From contig NC_134397.1 in the NCBI RefSeq assembly GCF_050003625.1, positions 200,128,899 to 200,192,898 on the forward strand: DNA of 64,000 nt, in the 5' to 3' direction. This document shows, piece after piece, positions 1 through 10,457 of this stretch. The stretch comes from Haematobia irritans (lineage: Eukaryota; Arthropoda; Insecta; Diptera; Muscidae). Position 1 is the stretch's first letter. Every line of letters starts with the position of its first letter. The notes beneath the pieces are model-generated. The model ran no database searches, was not told the origin of the DNA, and worked only from the letters and a program-made list of their open reading frames with translations. A program made the position numbers and the translations under genes.

Positions 1-48
1 GTAGATAACTTTATCGATTTTTGTTGTTATTTGCACTGGCAGCAATGA

Positions 49-204
49 GGGCAATCCAGCACCTATGGAGTTCGTGTGTTCCGTTTTGATGCGGAAGCTG
101 CCCATGATTTACAAAGGGTGTTAGAAGTATTTGCATTGGTCATGACCTCAGAACATTTGAGTCATACTTTACGTAATGAAAACCCTCGTGACAGCATGTT
201 TTAA
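49..204 (+). pseudogene. coding-like open frame without ATG, unidentified
   Basis: An in-frame TGA at 46-48 is followed by 51 sense codons and a TAA at 202-204. The translation has protein-like composition (it contains VRVFRFDAEAAHDLQRVLEV) and the stretch is less AT-rich than its surroundings. A pyrimidine-rich tract followed by GCAG lies at about 14-42, so it could be the end of a 3' exon, but the stop at 46-48 argues against simple splicing in this frame. I do not recognise the family. It may be a decayed exon, a retrocopy or a transposon fragment. Confidence 0.25.
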
Positions 205-889
205 AACATATATAGAATTTCAGGTGGATTTTAAAAAGCATACCAGAAGTAAATACTTTTAGTTTCGGAAGATCCCTCTATATGAAGGCTTCATCCAAAC
301 ATGGTCCGATAAAAATTAAATTCGACACAGGTTATTGTGAGCCTAAAATATCCTACATTTTTAATTTCAAGCAAATCTGAAAAAAAATGTGGACTGATAC
401 ACACAATGTACGGCATACATACTTTTGGTCCTAAAATACCTCTAGAAACCTATTTTCAAGAAAATCGGATAAAAATTTTAGTTTTTAAGAGTCTACTTTT
501 TCGAGATTTGAAAACTTTAAAACATTTTTAAAAAGTCCGAAATTCGACTTTTCCATGAGAATCATGCATAAGTTGCTTTTTCGATTTTGCAACTTTTAAA
601 AAATTGAAAAGGTCGACTTTCGAATTCGACCATTTCGACTACTAATCGTGCATGCAGAAGTCATAGGCGAACCTCTTTGCCCACCAATGGGACAAACTTT
701 ACTGCGGACCTAACCAGAAGTGGCAAGTCCACATCCCCATCTACAAAGGAAAAAATCAAAAGTCATTGAAAAATCTGATCTTAGCTTAGACCCCATAACC
801 GCCTAGCTACTCCTATAATTTACACAGAAAATAATTCGGATTCAATCACCAAATTAATTGATCCAATTAATTTTTTAATGGAAACAAGT
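205..889. other. gene-free AT-rich stretch
   Basis: No supported gene. From about 480 to 660 the sequence is built of loosely repeated TTTTTCGA / TCGACTTT words. The same style reappears at 36570-36940 and 37340-37620, so this is a degenerate dispersed repeat. Confidence 0.5.
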
Positions 890-1805
890 ATATATACATA
901 AAATAGTTCAGTTATTGATCGGTTTAGAAGGCATAATTTCAACCGGATCGGATGAAGTTTGCACCTGCAGGAAGCGCGAGCTATATATAATAAAACCAAT
1001 CTTTACGTGATTTTTAGAGGACTTTTGCCAACACCATGTATCAAATTTCAACCATATTGCAAAAAATTTCCACTTCTGGGAAGCGAAGAAAATCAAACCT
1101 GTTGATCGGTTTATATTTGGGTCTATATATGTATATATTTATGAACCGATATGGTCCAAAATTTGATTGGTTATTAATTCCCATTTTCATGAAGCTCCTT
1201 TAGTGCTACGTTAGCTAAATAACAAACTTTTAAAACAAGATATGCATATATCTGTCATGCATATATCTGTCATATTCCATATGCCAGTTAGAAACTTAAC
1301 TGTTGAAAATTTGTTCGTTAAAGTGAACCGGAGAAAATATATATCCATTTTTCTTTTTGTTAACTCGCAGTTAAAGTCAAACGGAGCTACATGCAAATGG
1401 CCGTAAAGATTACAGGCTTAACTTATTTCAACTGGATCGGATGAAATTAACTCCTCGCAGAGACTCCACCAGCCAAATCTGGGGACCGTTTTATATGATT
1501 TTAGAAAGCATATATTAGGTTAAAGTGGCAGCCCGATTAAGTTTCAGGGTCATTTAGACTATTCAGTCCATTGTGATAAATCATATATTAACACCAAGTA
1601 CGAAATTTCAACCGGATCGGATGCAATTTGTTCCTCCCAGAAGTTCCGTAAGCTAAATCGGGGGATCGGTTTATATGGGGGCAATATATAATTATGAACC
1701 GATATGGAGCAATTTTCGCATGATTGTTAGAGGCCATATACAAACACTACGTACCAAGTTTTAACCGGATTGGATGAAATTTGCTCCTCCCAGGCCTCCG
1801 CAAGC
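890..1805. repeat. H1-family fragment, 153-bp-type units
   Basis: Diverged copies of the H1 central unit (ATCGGTTTATATGGGGGC, CAACCGGATCGGATG, CTCCGCAAGCC), read in the opposite sense to the adjoining H1 copy that starts at 1806. The two pieces meet at a GGCCTCCGCAAGCCTGGGCC junction with no hairpin end, so they form an inverted, truncated pair. No gene is visible. Confidence 0.7.
1516..1577 (-). repeat. SINE tail fragment
   Basis: About 60 bp matches the tail of the tRNA-derived SINE of this window on the minus strand (GTGGCAGCCCGAT ... TATTCAGTCCATTGTGATA). The surrounding H1 text reads CATATATTA on both sides, which looks like an old target-site duplication around a shortened copy. Confidence 0.6.
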
Positions 1806-2689
1806 CTGGGCCTCATTCCGTTTGTAACATATCGAAATATTGCGCTAAGACCCCATAAAGTATATATATTCTGGGTCGTGGTGAAATTCTGAGTCGATCT
1901 AAGCATGCCCGTCCGGCCGTCCGTCTGTTGAAATCACGCTAACTTCCGAACGAAAAAAGCTAGCGACTTCAAACTTGTCACAAGTAGTTGTTATTGATAT
2001 AGGTGTGGTCATATACCCCCAGATTTGGCTTGTGGAGCCTCTAATAGTAGCATATTTCATCCGATCTGGCTGAAATATGGTACATGATGTAAGTATATGT
2101 TATCTAGCAACCATGCAAAAATTGGTCCACATCGGTCTATAATTATATATAGCCTCAATATAAACCGAACCCCAGATTTGACCTCCGGAGCCTCTTGTAG
2201 GAGTAAAATTCATCCGATCCGGTTGAAATTTGAAACGTGGTGCTAGTATGTGATCTCTAATAAACATGCAAGAATTAGTCCATATCGGTCCATAATTATA
2301 TATAGCCCCCATATAAATCGACTCCCAGATTTGACCTCCGGAACCTCTTGGAGGAGCAAAATTCATCCGATTCGGTTGAAATTTGGTACGTGGTGTTAGT
2401 ATATATGGATCTAACAACCATGCAAAAATTGGTCCTTATCGGGCCATAATTATTTATAGCCTCCATATAAACCGTTTCCCAGATTTGATATCAGGAGCCT
2501 CTTCCAGGAGCAAAATTCATACGATTCGGTTGAAATTTGGAACGTGGTGTTAGTATATGGCCGCTAATAACCATGCCTAAATTGGTCCATATCGGTCTAT
2601 AGTTATATATAGCCGATCCCCAATCACACAAAAATTGGTCCATATCGGATCATAATCATGGTTGCCACTCGAGCCAAAAATAATCTACC

Positions 2690-2884
2690 AAAAATTTATT
2701 TCTATAGAAAATTTTGTCAAAATTTTATTTCCATAGAAAATTTTGTCAAAATTTTATTTCTATAGAAAATTTTGTCAAAATTTTATTTCTATAGAAAATT
2801 TTGTCAAAATTTTATTTCTATAGAAAATGTTGTCAAAATTTTAATTCTATAGAAAATGTTGTCAAAATTTTATTTCTATAGAAA
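2690..2884. repeat. 29-bp minisatellite, left part
   Basis: Tandem copies of a 29-bp near-palindromic unit (core TTTCTATAGAAAATTTTGTC). The array is split by the retroposed segment and resumes at about 3637. The same unit occurs in other H1 copies. Confidence 0.9.
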
Positions 2885-2898
2885 AACGAATGGAAAAA

Positions 2899-3620
2899 GA
2901 AGAGGAAGCACGCTCAAAATAAACCCAGCCAACTGCACTCAAATCGATAATTTGACAGTGGCATAGGAAAAGATATATGTTTGTTTCGAATTTGTTTCGG
3001 CATAGGCCGGCTATCATGCAAAACCTTTTTTCGGAAGGTTCAAGTGTGGTTCATTGTTGGGTTTAATGAACTGCCTGAATTTATTCTGATAATTGGTCGA
3101 TAGTTTTGCTGCAAGTAGAGGATGCTGATGAGGAATGTGGTAATTCCGAAACGTGCGTCCATCCAACCATCTTGCAGTCTATACGGCTTTGCCCAAATTA
3201 TTTTTCTCTGTTGGTTAAGCTACACTTGGGGAGCCACCGTGGTGCAATGGTTAGCATACCCGCCTTGCATACACAAGGTCGTGGGTTCGATTCCTGCAAC
3301 GACCGAACACCAAAAAGTTTTTCAGCGGTGGATTATCCCACCTCAGTAATGCTGGTGACATTTCTGAGGGTTTCAAAGCTTCTCTAATTGGTTTCACTGC
3401 AATGTGGAACGCCGTTCGGACTCGGCTATAAAAAGGAGGTCCCTTGTTCACCACTGTGGTATCACAATGGAATGAATATTCTAAGTGAGCCTGATACATC
3501 GGGCTACCACATAACCTAACCTAACCTAAGCTACACTTGTAGTTTAGTCAATGTATGGTTTTAAGCTGAAATAAAAAAACAACAACAATGCTTAAAGAAA
3601 AAAACCAACAATAACAAAAC
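2899..3620 (+). mobile_element. unidentified retroposed segment with 16-bp target duplication
   Basis: Direct repeats AAAACGAATGGAAAAA at 2883-2898 and 3621-3636 flank the segment exactly, and its right end is A-rich after an AATAAA-like GAAATAAAAAA. That combination is typical of LINE-mobilised DNA. Removing the SINE leaves about 410 bp with no long open frame. I do not recognise the source; it could be a 5'-truncated LINE, a retrocopied transcript or an uncharacterised SINE. Confidence 0.6.
3229..3527 (+). mobile_element. tRNA-derived SINE copy S1
   Basis: The tRNA-like head has a box A (GTGGTGCAATGGTTAGC) and a box B (GTGGGTTCGATTCC). A tRNA-unrelated body and an AACCTAACCTAACC tail follow. 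A perfect 12-bp target duplication AAGCTACACTTG flanks it at 3217-3228 and 3528-3539. Compared with the copy at 20857 the body lacks about 50 bp after GGAGGTCCCTTG. Confidence 0.9.
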
Positions 3621-3631
3621 AAAACGAATGG

Positions 3632-4053
3632 AAAAATTTTATTCCTATAAAAAATTTTGTCAAATTTTATTTCTATAGAAAATGTTGCTAAAATTTTAGT
3701 TCTATAGAAAATTTTGTCAAATTTTATTTCTATAGAAAATGTTGCCAAAATTTTAGTTCTATAGAAAATTTTGTCAAAATTTTATTTCTATAGAAAATTT
3801 TGTCAAAATTTTATTCCTATAGAAAATTTTGTCAAATTTTATTTCTAAAGAAAATGTTGGCAAAATTTTAGTTCTATAGACAATGTTTCGAAATTTTAAT
3901 TCTATAGAAAATTTTGTCAAAATTTTATTTCTATAGAAAATTTTGTCCAAATTTTACTTCTATAGAAAATTTAGTCAAAATTTTACTTCTATAGAAAATG
4001 TTGTCAAAATTTTATTTTGTCAAAATTTTATTTCTATAGAAAATTTTGTTAAA
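3632..4053. repeat. 29-bp minisatellite, right part
   Basis: Roughly 14 further copies of the CTATAGAAAATTTTGTCAAA unit, some missing a base. An H1 end module follows it (ATATACGTATTTAATCGGCC, CCACGTATGGACTA). Confidence 0.85.
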
Positions 4054-4388
4054 CTTAATTATATACGTATTTAATCGGCCTTTTTTAGTTTAATATATAC
4101 CACGTATGGACTACCTTGCAATTTAGAAGACGGTGTTAGGAAGTTTTAAGATAACTTGCCATCGGCAAGTTTTACCGCAATCCAAGTAATTCGATGTCAG
4201 TCTTCAGTAGAAGTTTCTACGCAATCCATGGTGGAGGGTACATAAGTTTCGGCCTGGCCAAACTTGCGGCCGTATATACAGGTTTTTTTTTGTAGTATAA
4301 TACAATTTTTAATAAATATGAAAATAATTATAATTATTCTACAAAAGTCCTCTTTCATCCATGATACAATAACAAAATAGGGACTTAC

Positions 4389-4809
4389 CTGATACCGCCA
4401 AATTCAATATGAATAGATTGCGGGCGGTTCTCATCATAGGTTTTCGTATCACAGCTACAACTACTAAAATATTTCCCATCGCTCCAAATATAATCAGAAC
4501 ACAATAGAGCGTTATGAGGACATGATACCAAAGGCCATCTATGCTACGATTACGAGTAAATCTCTCCAATAATATAGGATCGAGCGTCATGGGTTCGCTT
4601 CCATTGTTTCCGATTGAGGCATTCAATTGCTGAAGATTATGTTGTCCATCATGTGTCATATCGATATAATTTATCGATGATGATGATGATGATTCTTTGC
4701 TTTCGTCACTCTCACTGCTAGCCATTGAACTCAACATATCCACGGACATTGTATCGGTTTGTATGATAAAACTGCCAAGTCCTAAATCCGTATGATTCAT
4801 ATTAATAAT
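4389..4809 (-). CDS. NPFR: neuropeptide F receptor, first coding exon (partial gene)
   Basis: This exon encodes the N-terminus of a rhodopsin-class GPCR. The ATG is at 4800-4798 and 137 complete codons precede a phase-1 donor (CAG|GTAAGT, last exon base 4389). Residues 1-90 are a Ser-rich extracellular segment with four N-glycosylation sequons (N2, N60, N66, N84). TM1 spans about 92-118 with the class A GN pair at 109-110, followed by the loop RKPMMRTARN and the start of TM2 (LFILNLAVS). The split codon G|AT would restore the conserved TM2 Asp. From family knowledge the PLDP-x-L-x-RF, WYH and RTARNLFILNLA signatures match dipteran NPFR, a receptor for neuropeptide F in feeding and stress circuits. 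Later exons are off the left edge. Open reading continues to 4339 but is intronic. The family call is strong; the ATG choice rests on position just after the acceptor. Confidence 0.9.
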
Positions 4810-4846
4810 CTGTAAAAGGAAAAGAAATGGAGAGAGAGAGAGAGTA
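4810..4846 (-). promoter_or_regulatory. splice acceptor and polypyrimidine tract upstream of the NPFR ATG
   Basis: On the minus strand a long CT tract (the complement of the GA run at 4830-4844) leads into TTTTCCTTTTACAG, with AG at 4811-4810. The exon then starts ATTATTAATATG. This implies at least one upstream untranslated exon and makes the DNA to the right likely 5'UTR intron. Confidence 0.75.
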
Positions 4847-5375
4847 CAATGGGGGTTAGTATAAATCTACAAAGTTCTGTGATTGTTATTACTTCGTAAA
4901 CACTGCAAACATGTATGTACATGTTGGTAAATATTTATTTTTCATATGGAATTCTAATATCTACCATCATTCGATAAATATGTCACTTCACTGGTTGCAC
5001 CAAAGTTGTGTGCGTATTTACATTTCCATTCAGGGCCAACTCATACCATCCTAGTCCTGTGCTCGTAATTCTATCTAAGTCCTAACGAATTGGTTGTTAG
5101 TGAAGTGCTTCTGTTTATAAACACATGCACTTGAATTTTTTATATAAGGGTGAACCGTAAAATTAAATTTCCTTTCACTTTATTCAGTCTATAGAATAAT
5201 CTCCTTACAGTCTAGTCAAATATAAATAAAATATAAAATTCTCCTTTCTTATAAAGTATTTTCTCTAAGAGCATATAAAGCTGAATTTATGGCAGACGTT
5301 GCAACCAGAGCTGGTCTATCGTAAACTATAATCTATTTGACATACATTAATAAATATTCTACATTAATTTTTCTT
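4846..5375. other. single-copy intronic DNA
   Basis: No gene or recognisable repeat. The sequence is AT-rich and less repetitive than the rest of the window. It is probably the 3' part of the NPFR 5'UTR intron. Confidence 0.5.
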
Positions 5376-5378
5376 CTC

Positions 5379-5617
5379 AAAAAGTTCGTCATTTTAACGA
5401 AACTTTCTTCAAATTTTTGATTTTTGTGGAGAAGTTTTTCCTATTTATTAATACTTTACGAAACATTTCTTCATACAAATTAAGAAACATTTTCTTCAAA
5501 AAGTTCGTCATTTTAACGAAACTTTCTTAAATTTTTTTGGTTTTTGTGAAGAAGTTTTTCCTATTTGTTAATACTTTACGAAACATTTCTTCATAAAAAT
5601 TAAGAAACATTTTCTTT
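5379..5617. repeat. 119-bp tandem duplication
   Basis: Two successive copies of a 119-bp unit starting AAAGTTCGTCATTTTAACGA (5381 and 5500) with only a few mismatches. Confidence 0.85.
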
Positions 5618-6033
5618 GAAATAACGAAGCAGTTTCATTAAAGCTATTAAATTTCAGTTCGCGACATAAAATTGTCTTTGCACTGAAAAAAATATTTACG
5701 TAATATTAAAGATTATGCAAGCTAAATTTTAGGATGCGAAATGTACAAAATATTAAGGAAAAATTTCTTTAAAATAATGAAATTTTAATTAAAATAATGT
5801 TTATAAAGTTTATTTCAAAAATTTTTTCCATTAAATTTAGGACACAATTTTTGTAAATTTGCGTCCCTCCGTTAAAGTTGCATGTCTTTGAACTAAGTCT
5901 AATTTTCCTTAAAATAAAGAGAAACATTTTTGATTTAAAGAAATTGTCCTTAAATTAACTGAAATATTGAAACTTTAGATTTAGATAAAAACGCTTCAAA
6001 TATAGGCTAAGACTTATTTTGAGGATTTAGCGT
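5618..6033. repeat. MITE-like M3 fragment and AT-rich DNA
   Basis: From about 5688 the segment starts CACTGAAAAAAATATTTACG and continues GATTATGCAAGC ... TTTTAGGATGCG. The same words appear inverted at 52770-52880, so this is a dispersed MITE-like family. No gene is visible. Confidence 0.5.
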
Positions 6034-7509
6034 TTTTATACCCTCCATCATAGGATGGGGGTATATTAACTTTGTCATTCCGTTTGTAACACATCGAAAT
6101 ATTACTACTAAGACCCCATAAAGTATATATATTCTGGGTCGTGGTGAAATTCTGAGTCGATCTAAGCATGTCCGTCCGTCCGTCCGTCCGTCCGTCCGTC
6201 CGTCTGTTGAAATCACGCTAACTTCCGAACGAAACAAGCTATCGACTTGAAACTTGACACAAGTAGTTGTTATCGATGTAGGTCGGATGGTATTGAAAAT
6301 GGGCCATATCGGTCCACTTTTACGTATAGCCCCCATATAAACCGATCCCCAGATTTGGCTTGTGGAGCCTCTAAGAGAGGCATATTTCATCCGATCCGCC
6401 TGAAATTTGGTACATGGTGTTGGTATATGGTCTCTAACAATTATGCAAAAATTGGTCCACATCGGTCCATAATTATATATAGCCCCCATATAAACCGATC
6501 CCCAGATTTGGCTTGCGAAGTCTCCAAGAGAAGCAAATTTCATCCAGTCCGGTTGTAATTTGGAACATGGTCTTAGTATATGATCTTTAACAAGCGTGCC
6601 AGTATTGGTCCATATCGGCCCATAATTATATATAGCCCCCATATAAAACGTTCTCCAGATTTGACCTCCGGAGCCTCTTGGAGGAGCAAAATTCATCCGA
6701 TCCGGTTCAAATTAGGAACGTGGTGTTAGTATATGGTCGCTAACAACCATACCAAAATTGGTCCAATCACACAAAAATTGGTACATATCGGTTCATAATC
6801 ATGGTTGCCACTAGAGCCAAAAATAGTCTACCAAAATTTTATTTCTATAGACAATTTTGTCAAAATTTTATTTCTATAGAAAATTTTGTCAAAATTTTAT
6901 TTCTATAGAAAATTTTGTCAAAATTTTATTTCTAGAGAAAATTTTGTTAAAATTTTATTCGGTTCATAATAAAATTTTCATCATTGTCAAAATTTTATTT
7001 CTATAGAAAATTTTGTTCAAATTTTATTCGGTTCATAATCAGGTTGCCACTCGAGCCAAAAATAATCTACCAATATTTTATTTCTATAGAAAATTTTGTT
7101 AAAATTTTATTTCTGTAGAAATTTTTGTCAAAATTTTCTTTCTACAGAAAATTTTGTCAAAATTTGTATTTCTATAGAAAATTTTGTGAAAATTTTATTT
7201 CTATAGAAAATTTTGTTAAAATTTTATTTCTGTAGAAACTTTTGTCAACATTTTATGTCTACTTTGTCAAACTGAATTATATACGTATTGGATCGATCTT
7301 TTTTGATTTAATATATACCACGTATGGACTTACATACAATTTAGAAGATGGTGTTAGGAGGTTTTAAGATACCTTGCCATCGGCAAGCGTTACCGCAACT
7401 TAAGTAATTCGATTGTGGATGGCAGTGTTTAGAAGAAGTTTCTACGCAATCCATGATAAGGCGTACATAAGCTTCGGCCTGGCCGAACTTACGGCCGTAT
7501 ATACTTGTT
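6034..7509 (+). mobile_element. H1 element copy 2 (apparently complete)
   Basis: It runs from the hairpin end (TATACCCTCCATCATAGGAT, then GGGGGTATATTAAC) through ACCCCATAAAGTATATATATTC, (GTCC)n at 6169-6200 and 153-bp units, to the 29-bp minisatellite and the closing module. That module has GCCATCGGCAAG and the palindromic GGCCTGGCCGAACTTACGGCC before TATATACTTG. No open frame is credible as a gene. This copy shows the module order best. Confidence 0.75.
6827..7258. repeat. 29-bp minisatellite in H1 copy 2
   Basis: Tandem TTTCTATAGAAAATTTTGTC-type units, interrupted twice by a short GGTTCATAAT / CTCGAGCCAAAAATAATCTACC block. That points to internal shuffling of the minisatellite with its border. 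Confidence 0.85.
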
Positions 7510-7712
7510 TTACTTTGAACTATCCGTTATAATTTGAATTTTGTACGTCAGTACTTTTATTAATAAACCGCGAAAAGAGAATGAACAAGTATATCCTGCG
7601 GCCGATGGCAAGGCATCTTAAAACTTCTTAACAACATCTTCTAAATTGTAAGTTAGTCCATGCGGGATATATAGTAGACAAAAGAAAGGTCGCTTAAATA
7701 CGTATATATTCA

Positions 7713-8356
7713 CACTGAAAAAAATATTGTCGTGAGGTCAAAGATTTCATGTCTTTAAAATACGAATGCAAATTTTGCTTAGCATAGAAGACGCATTTCT
7801 CTAATATAAAGATTTTTTCCTTGTCCAAAAGTCGAGAAACTTTTCAATGAAGTCGTATTGTCCTTATAATTAAGTGATTTCACTTAAGAATGGATATCAT
7901 AACATGAAAGAAAAAATGTTTGGGCTAAGGTCAACTTGACATAATTAATGCAGAAAAATTCTTTAAATTTAATAAAATTGTCTTTACATTTGTTGTCTTT
8001 TTGCATCTTGACCACAAAGCAAAAAATTGTTCAAATATAGGACATGTTTTTCAACACTATGTTTTTACTTGAAACATAGCATTATTTCTACTGGAAGTCG
8101 AGTCTTAATTTGGAAATTAAAGTTGTAGTTAACTCGTTTTTAAAGAACTTTGATAGCATATGAAGAAAAAAAGGTGAAAACGCGAATAATTAAAATTTGC
8201 TTCCTAGAAGCAAGTACACAAAACCTAAATTTAAAAGATAATTGTGCCTTAAAAGTATCCTTACTTGTATACTCCGCTTCTTTGGCTCGGAATCAATACC
8301 AAAATTTTTAAAGTAAAGACAAAATCTTTGGAACCGGGCATGCTTTTTTTTCAGTG
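7713..8356. mobile_element. MITE M2 copy 1
   Basis: A 644-bp element with terminal CACTGAAAAAAATA / TTTTTTTTCAGTG inverted ends and no open frame. It is very similar over its length to the copy at 17814-18459. Flanking dinucleotides are CA on both sides, whereas the second copy has TA. Short TIRs and a 2-bp duplication suggest a Tc1/mariner-type MITE. Confidence 0.8.
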
Positions 8357-9657
8357 CAGTTCTTGGCCGGTATATATAGGAAAGAAATAATAACGAACTG
8401 ATATGAACTTTTGTGCGGTAATTATAGAGCCACATTTTAAATATCGGGGTCGCTTTATATGGGGGCTATATACAATTATGAAAACAAATCTACCAAAAAA
8501 TTCAGATTTTTTTACTGTTTGGTAGATTGGTAGAAATCTTGATGCCTTGGAAGATTTTGCAATATATTCCTAACTATGAAATGATTCAAAAATTTTCTAT
8601 AGAAATAATATTTTGACAAAATTTTCTACAGAAATAAAATTCTGACAAAATTTTTCTTTAGAAATTATATTTTGACAAAATTTCTTAAAGACATAAAATG
8701 ATGACAAAATTTCCTATAGAAATAAAATTTTGACAACATTTTCTTTAGAGATATAAAATTTTGGCAAAATTTTCTATGGCAATAAAATTTTGGTAGATTA
8801 TTTTAGGCTCGAGTGGCAATCGTTATTTTTCTGTTATTGGGGATCGGTTTATTTGGCAGCTATATATAAAATAGATCGATACGCACCAATTTTGGCATGG
8901 TTGTTATCGGCAATACACTAGCGAAATGTTCCAAATTTCAACCGGATCGGATGGATTTTGCTCCTTCAAGCGACTCCGAAGGTCAAATCTAGGGATCGGT
9001 TTATATGCAAAATGGACCATTTTTTGCATGTTTGTTAGAGCATATACTAACAACACGTACCAAATTTCAACCAGATCGTATGAAATTTGCTTCTCTTAGA
9101 GGCAACGCAAGCCAAAACTGGGGATCGGTTTATATGGGGGCTATATATAATTATGGACCGATGTGGACCAATTTGTGCATGGTTATTAGAGACTATGTGC
9201 CAACATCATGTACCAAATTTCAGCCGGAACGGATGAAATTTGCTTCTCTTTGAGGCTCCGCAAGCCAAATCTGTGGCTATATGGGGGCTATACGTAAAAG
9301 TGAATCCATATGGCCCATTTGCAATACCATCCGACCTACACGCAAAAAAATAATGCTTTCCTCCCAAACGAAATTTTAGGCAAACAAAGTTCGTTTCTCA
9401 TTTGCTTTTCGTTGAAAGGAAGTTTATTTGGAAGAAAAGTTTATACTTTTTGTGATAAACGTTTATTCTTTTCCAGGATGTAAAAACAATTTCATAAAGA
9501 CTACCTCAAAAAAATTGTTTTTTTTAGCTAATTGCATTTTCCCTCACTCATTCTCACTTCCACGAAGTTTTTTAGTTATTAGCACCTTTTTCTGTAATAC
9601 AAACAATGTAGAAGAAATTATACGTTTTTATAAGTTTTAAATTTTTTTTACCTTTCG

Positions 9658-9737
9658 CCTGGACGGAGAATCGAACCGCGGACCATGCAATTTGTAAGCC
9701 AACACACTATCCACTGAGCTATGTAGCCGTTATTGTC
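9658..9737 (-). repeat. tRNA-like module in M1 (leftward)
   Basis: On the minus strand GGCTACATAGCTCAGTGGAT (box A-like) is followed by GGTTCGATTCTCC (box B-like), and the module ends near GGCGAAAGG. About 75 nt long. It is tRNA-derived; it lies inside a mobile element and I do not claim a functional tRNA. Confidence 0.7.
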
Positions 9738-9837
9738 ACCAATAGACAATTACGCATATAAGTTATATTTATATAGCATAGCTTGCGGCGCCCACGAGCC
9801 GATTAAACAAGGTTTATTTACCAGAAAAGTACATTTC

Positions 9838-9914
9838 GTTGGGCACCGTGGAGCAGTGGTTGCTACGTCCGACTTGCATGCCAAGGGTCGTGGGTTCGAT
9901 CCCTGCTTCGACCA
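9838..9914 (+). repeat. tRNA-like module in M1 (rightward)
   Basis: A box A-like GTGGAGCAGTGGTTGC and a box B GTGGGTTCGATCCC are followed by a run of 18 T that could stop Pol III. The head resembles the head of the window's SINE (GTGGGTTCGATTCC), so the two are related. Confidence 0.75.
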
Positions 9915-10457
9915 CAGTTTTGTTTTTTTTTTTTTTTTTTATTTACATATATTCCAGATATGGTCGGAAGATTCCGAAAAAATGTTCAACATTACATTCT
10001 ACTATATTAAATTTTTACTATGAACTGTAAAATGTGTCTTATTAAAAACCTAAAGTCAGAAAAGAACAGTGTTTGATATAAACGAAACGGACTGTGTTGT
10101 TGGTTCAAAAATAACTTTTTTTATCGAAAAAATAAAAATTTTGTGACAAACGAAGTTTTTTGGTGATAAAAGTGTATACTTTTCGAAGCAATTCAAAAAA
10201 CTCTAACAAAAGAAAAACGTTTTCGGTACACGTTTTCCAAACGTTTTTTTTTTCTTTGCGTGTACATCAATAACAACTACTTGTGTAAAGTTTCAAGTCG
10301 ATAGCTTGTTTCGTTGGGAAGTTAGCGTGATTTCAACAGACAAACGGACGGATGGACAGGCGGACATGCTTAGATCGACTCAGAATTTCACCACAACTCA
10401 GAATATATATACTTTATGGTTTCATAAAAAGTACGAAACTGTTTCATAACAAGTACA

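Larger units (their letters stand above)
1806..4292 (+). mobile_element. H1 element copy 1 (Helitron-like, non-autonomous)
   Basis: It lacks the hairpin but begins inside the end module (ATTCCGTTTGTAACATATCG), then has ACCCCATAAAGTATATATATTC, a GTCCG tract and GTTGAAATCACGCTAAC. 153-bp-type units follow at about 2030-2630, then the 29-bp minisatellite, and the copy closes with GGCCTGGCC ... GGCCGTATATACAGG. It is interrupted by a retroposed segment (2899-3620) that itself holds a SINE. Assignment to the DINE-1/HINE class is inferred from architecture. Confidence 0.7.
9339..10262. mobile_element. MITE M1 copy A carrying two tRNA-like modules
   Basis: A 924-bp element starting CACGCAAAAAAATAATG and ending TTTCTTTGCGTG, flanked by TA (9337-9338, 10263-10264). 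The uninserted site (CCGACCTACATCAATAAC) is present in other H1 copies, which fixes the borders. Inside are two divergent tRNA-like modules about 100 bp apart. Open frames are short and overlap the modules. A second copy lies inverted at 55955-56860 and a diverged one near 20269-21240. Confidence 0.85.
7583..10422 (-). mobile_element. H1 element copy 3, broken by two MITEs
   Basis: It starts at the ACAAGTATAT end with an internal deletion, continues to CTTAAATACGTATATATTCA (MITE M2 inserted at 7713-8356), and resumes with diverged minisatellite (about 8580-8800). 153-bp units follow at about 8930-9290, then MITE M1 (9339-10262). The end module runs to ACTTTATGGT at about 10422, and the hairpin is lost. 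The spacing of host words across both insertions shows they are later events. Confidence 0.7.

Noticed and set aside
2690..4053. CRISPR-like array from the 29-bp repeats
   Set aside because: Repeats are contiguous with no spacers, in a eukaryotic genome and inside a transposon.
4339..4388. C-terminal extension of the receptor frame to a stop at 4339
   Set aside because: It follows a consensus donor CAG|GTAAGT in the correct phase for the conserved TM2 Asp, and the extra residues do not resemble the receptor family.
6007..6696. 229-codon minus-strand frame
   Set aside because: It runs through H1 central units and the (GTCC)n tract into the end module; peptide repeats are those of the 153-bp unit.
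9838..9914. functional tRNA gene
   Set aside because: Copies occur in multi-copy elements, stems are imperfect and diverge between copies; tRNA-derived origin is the better call.
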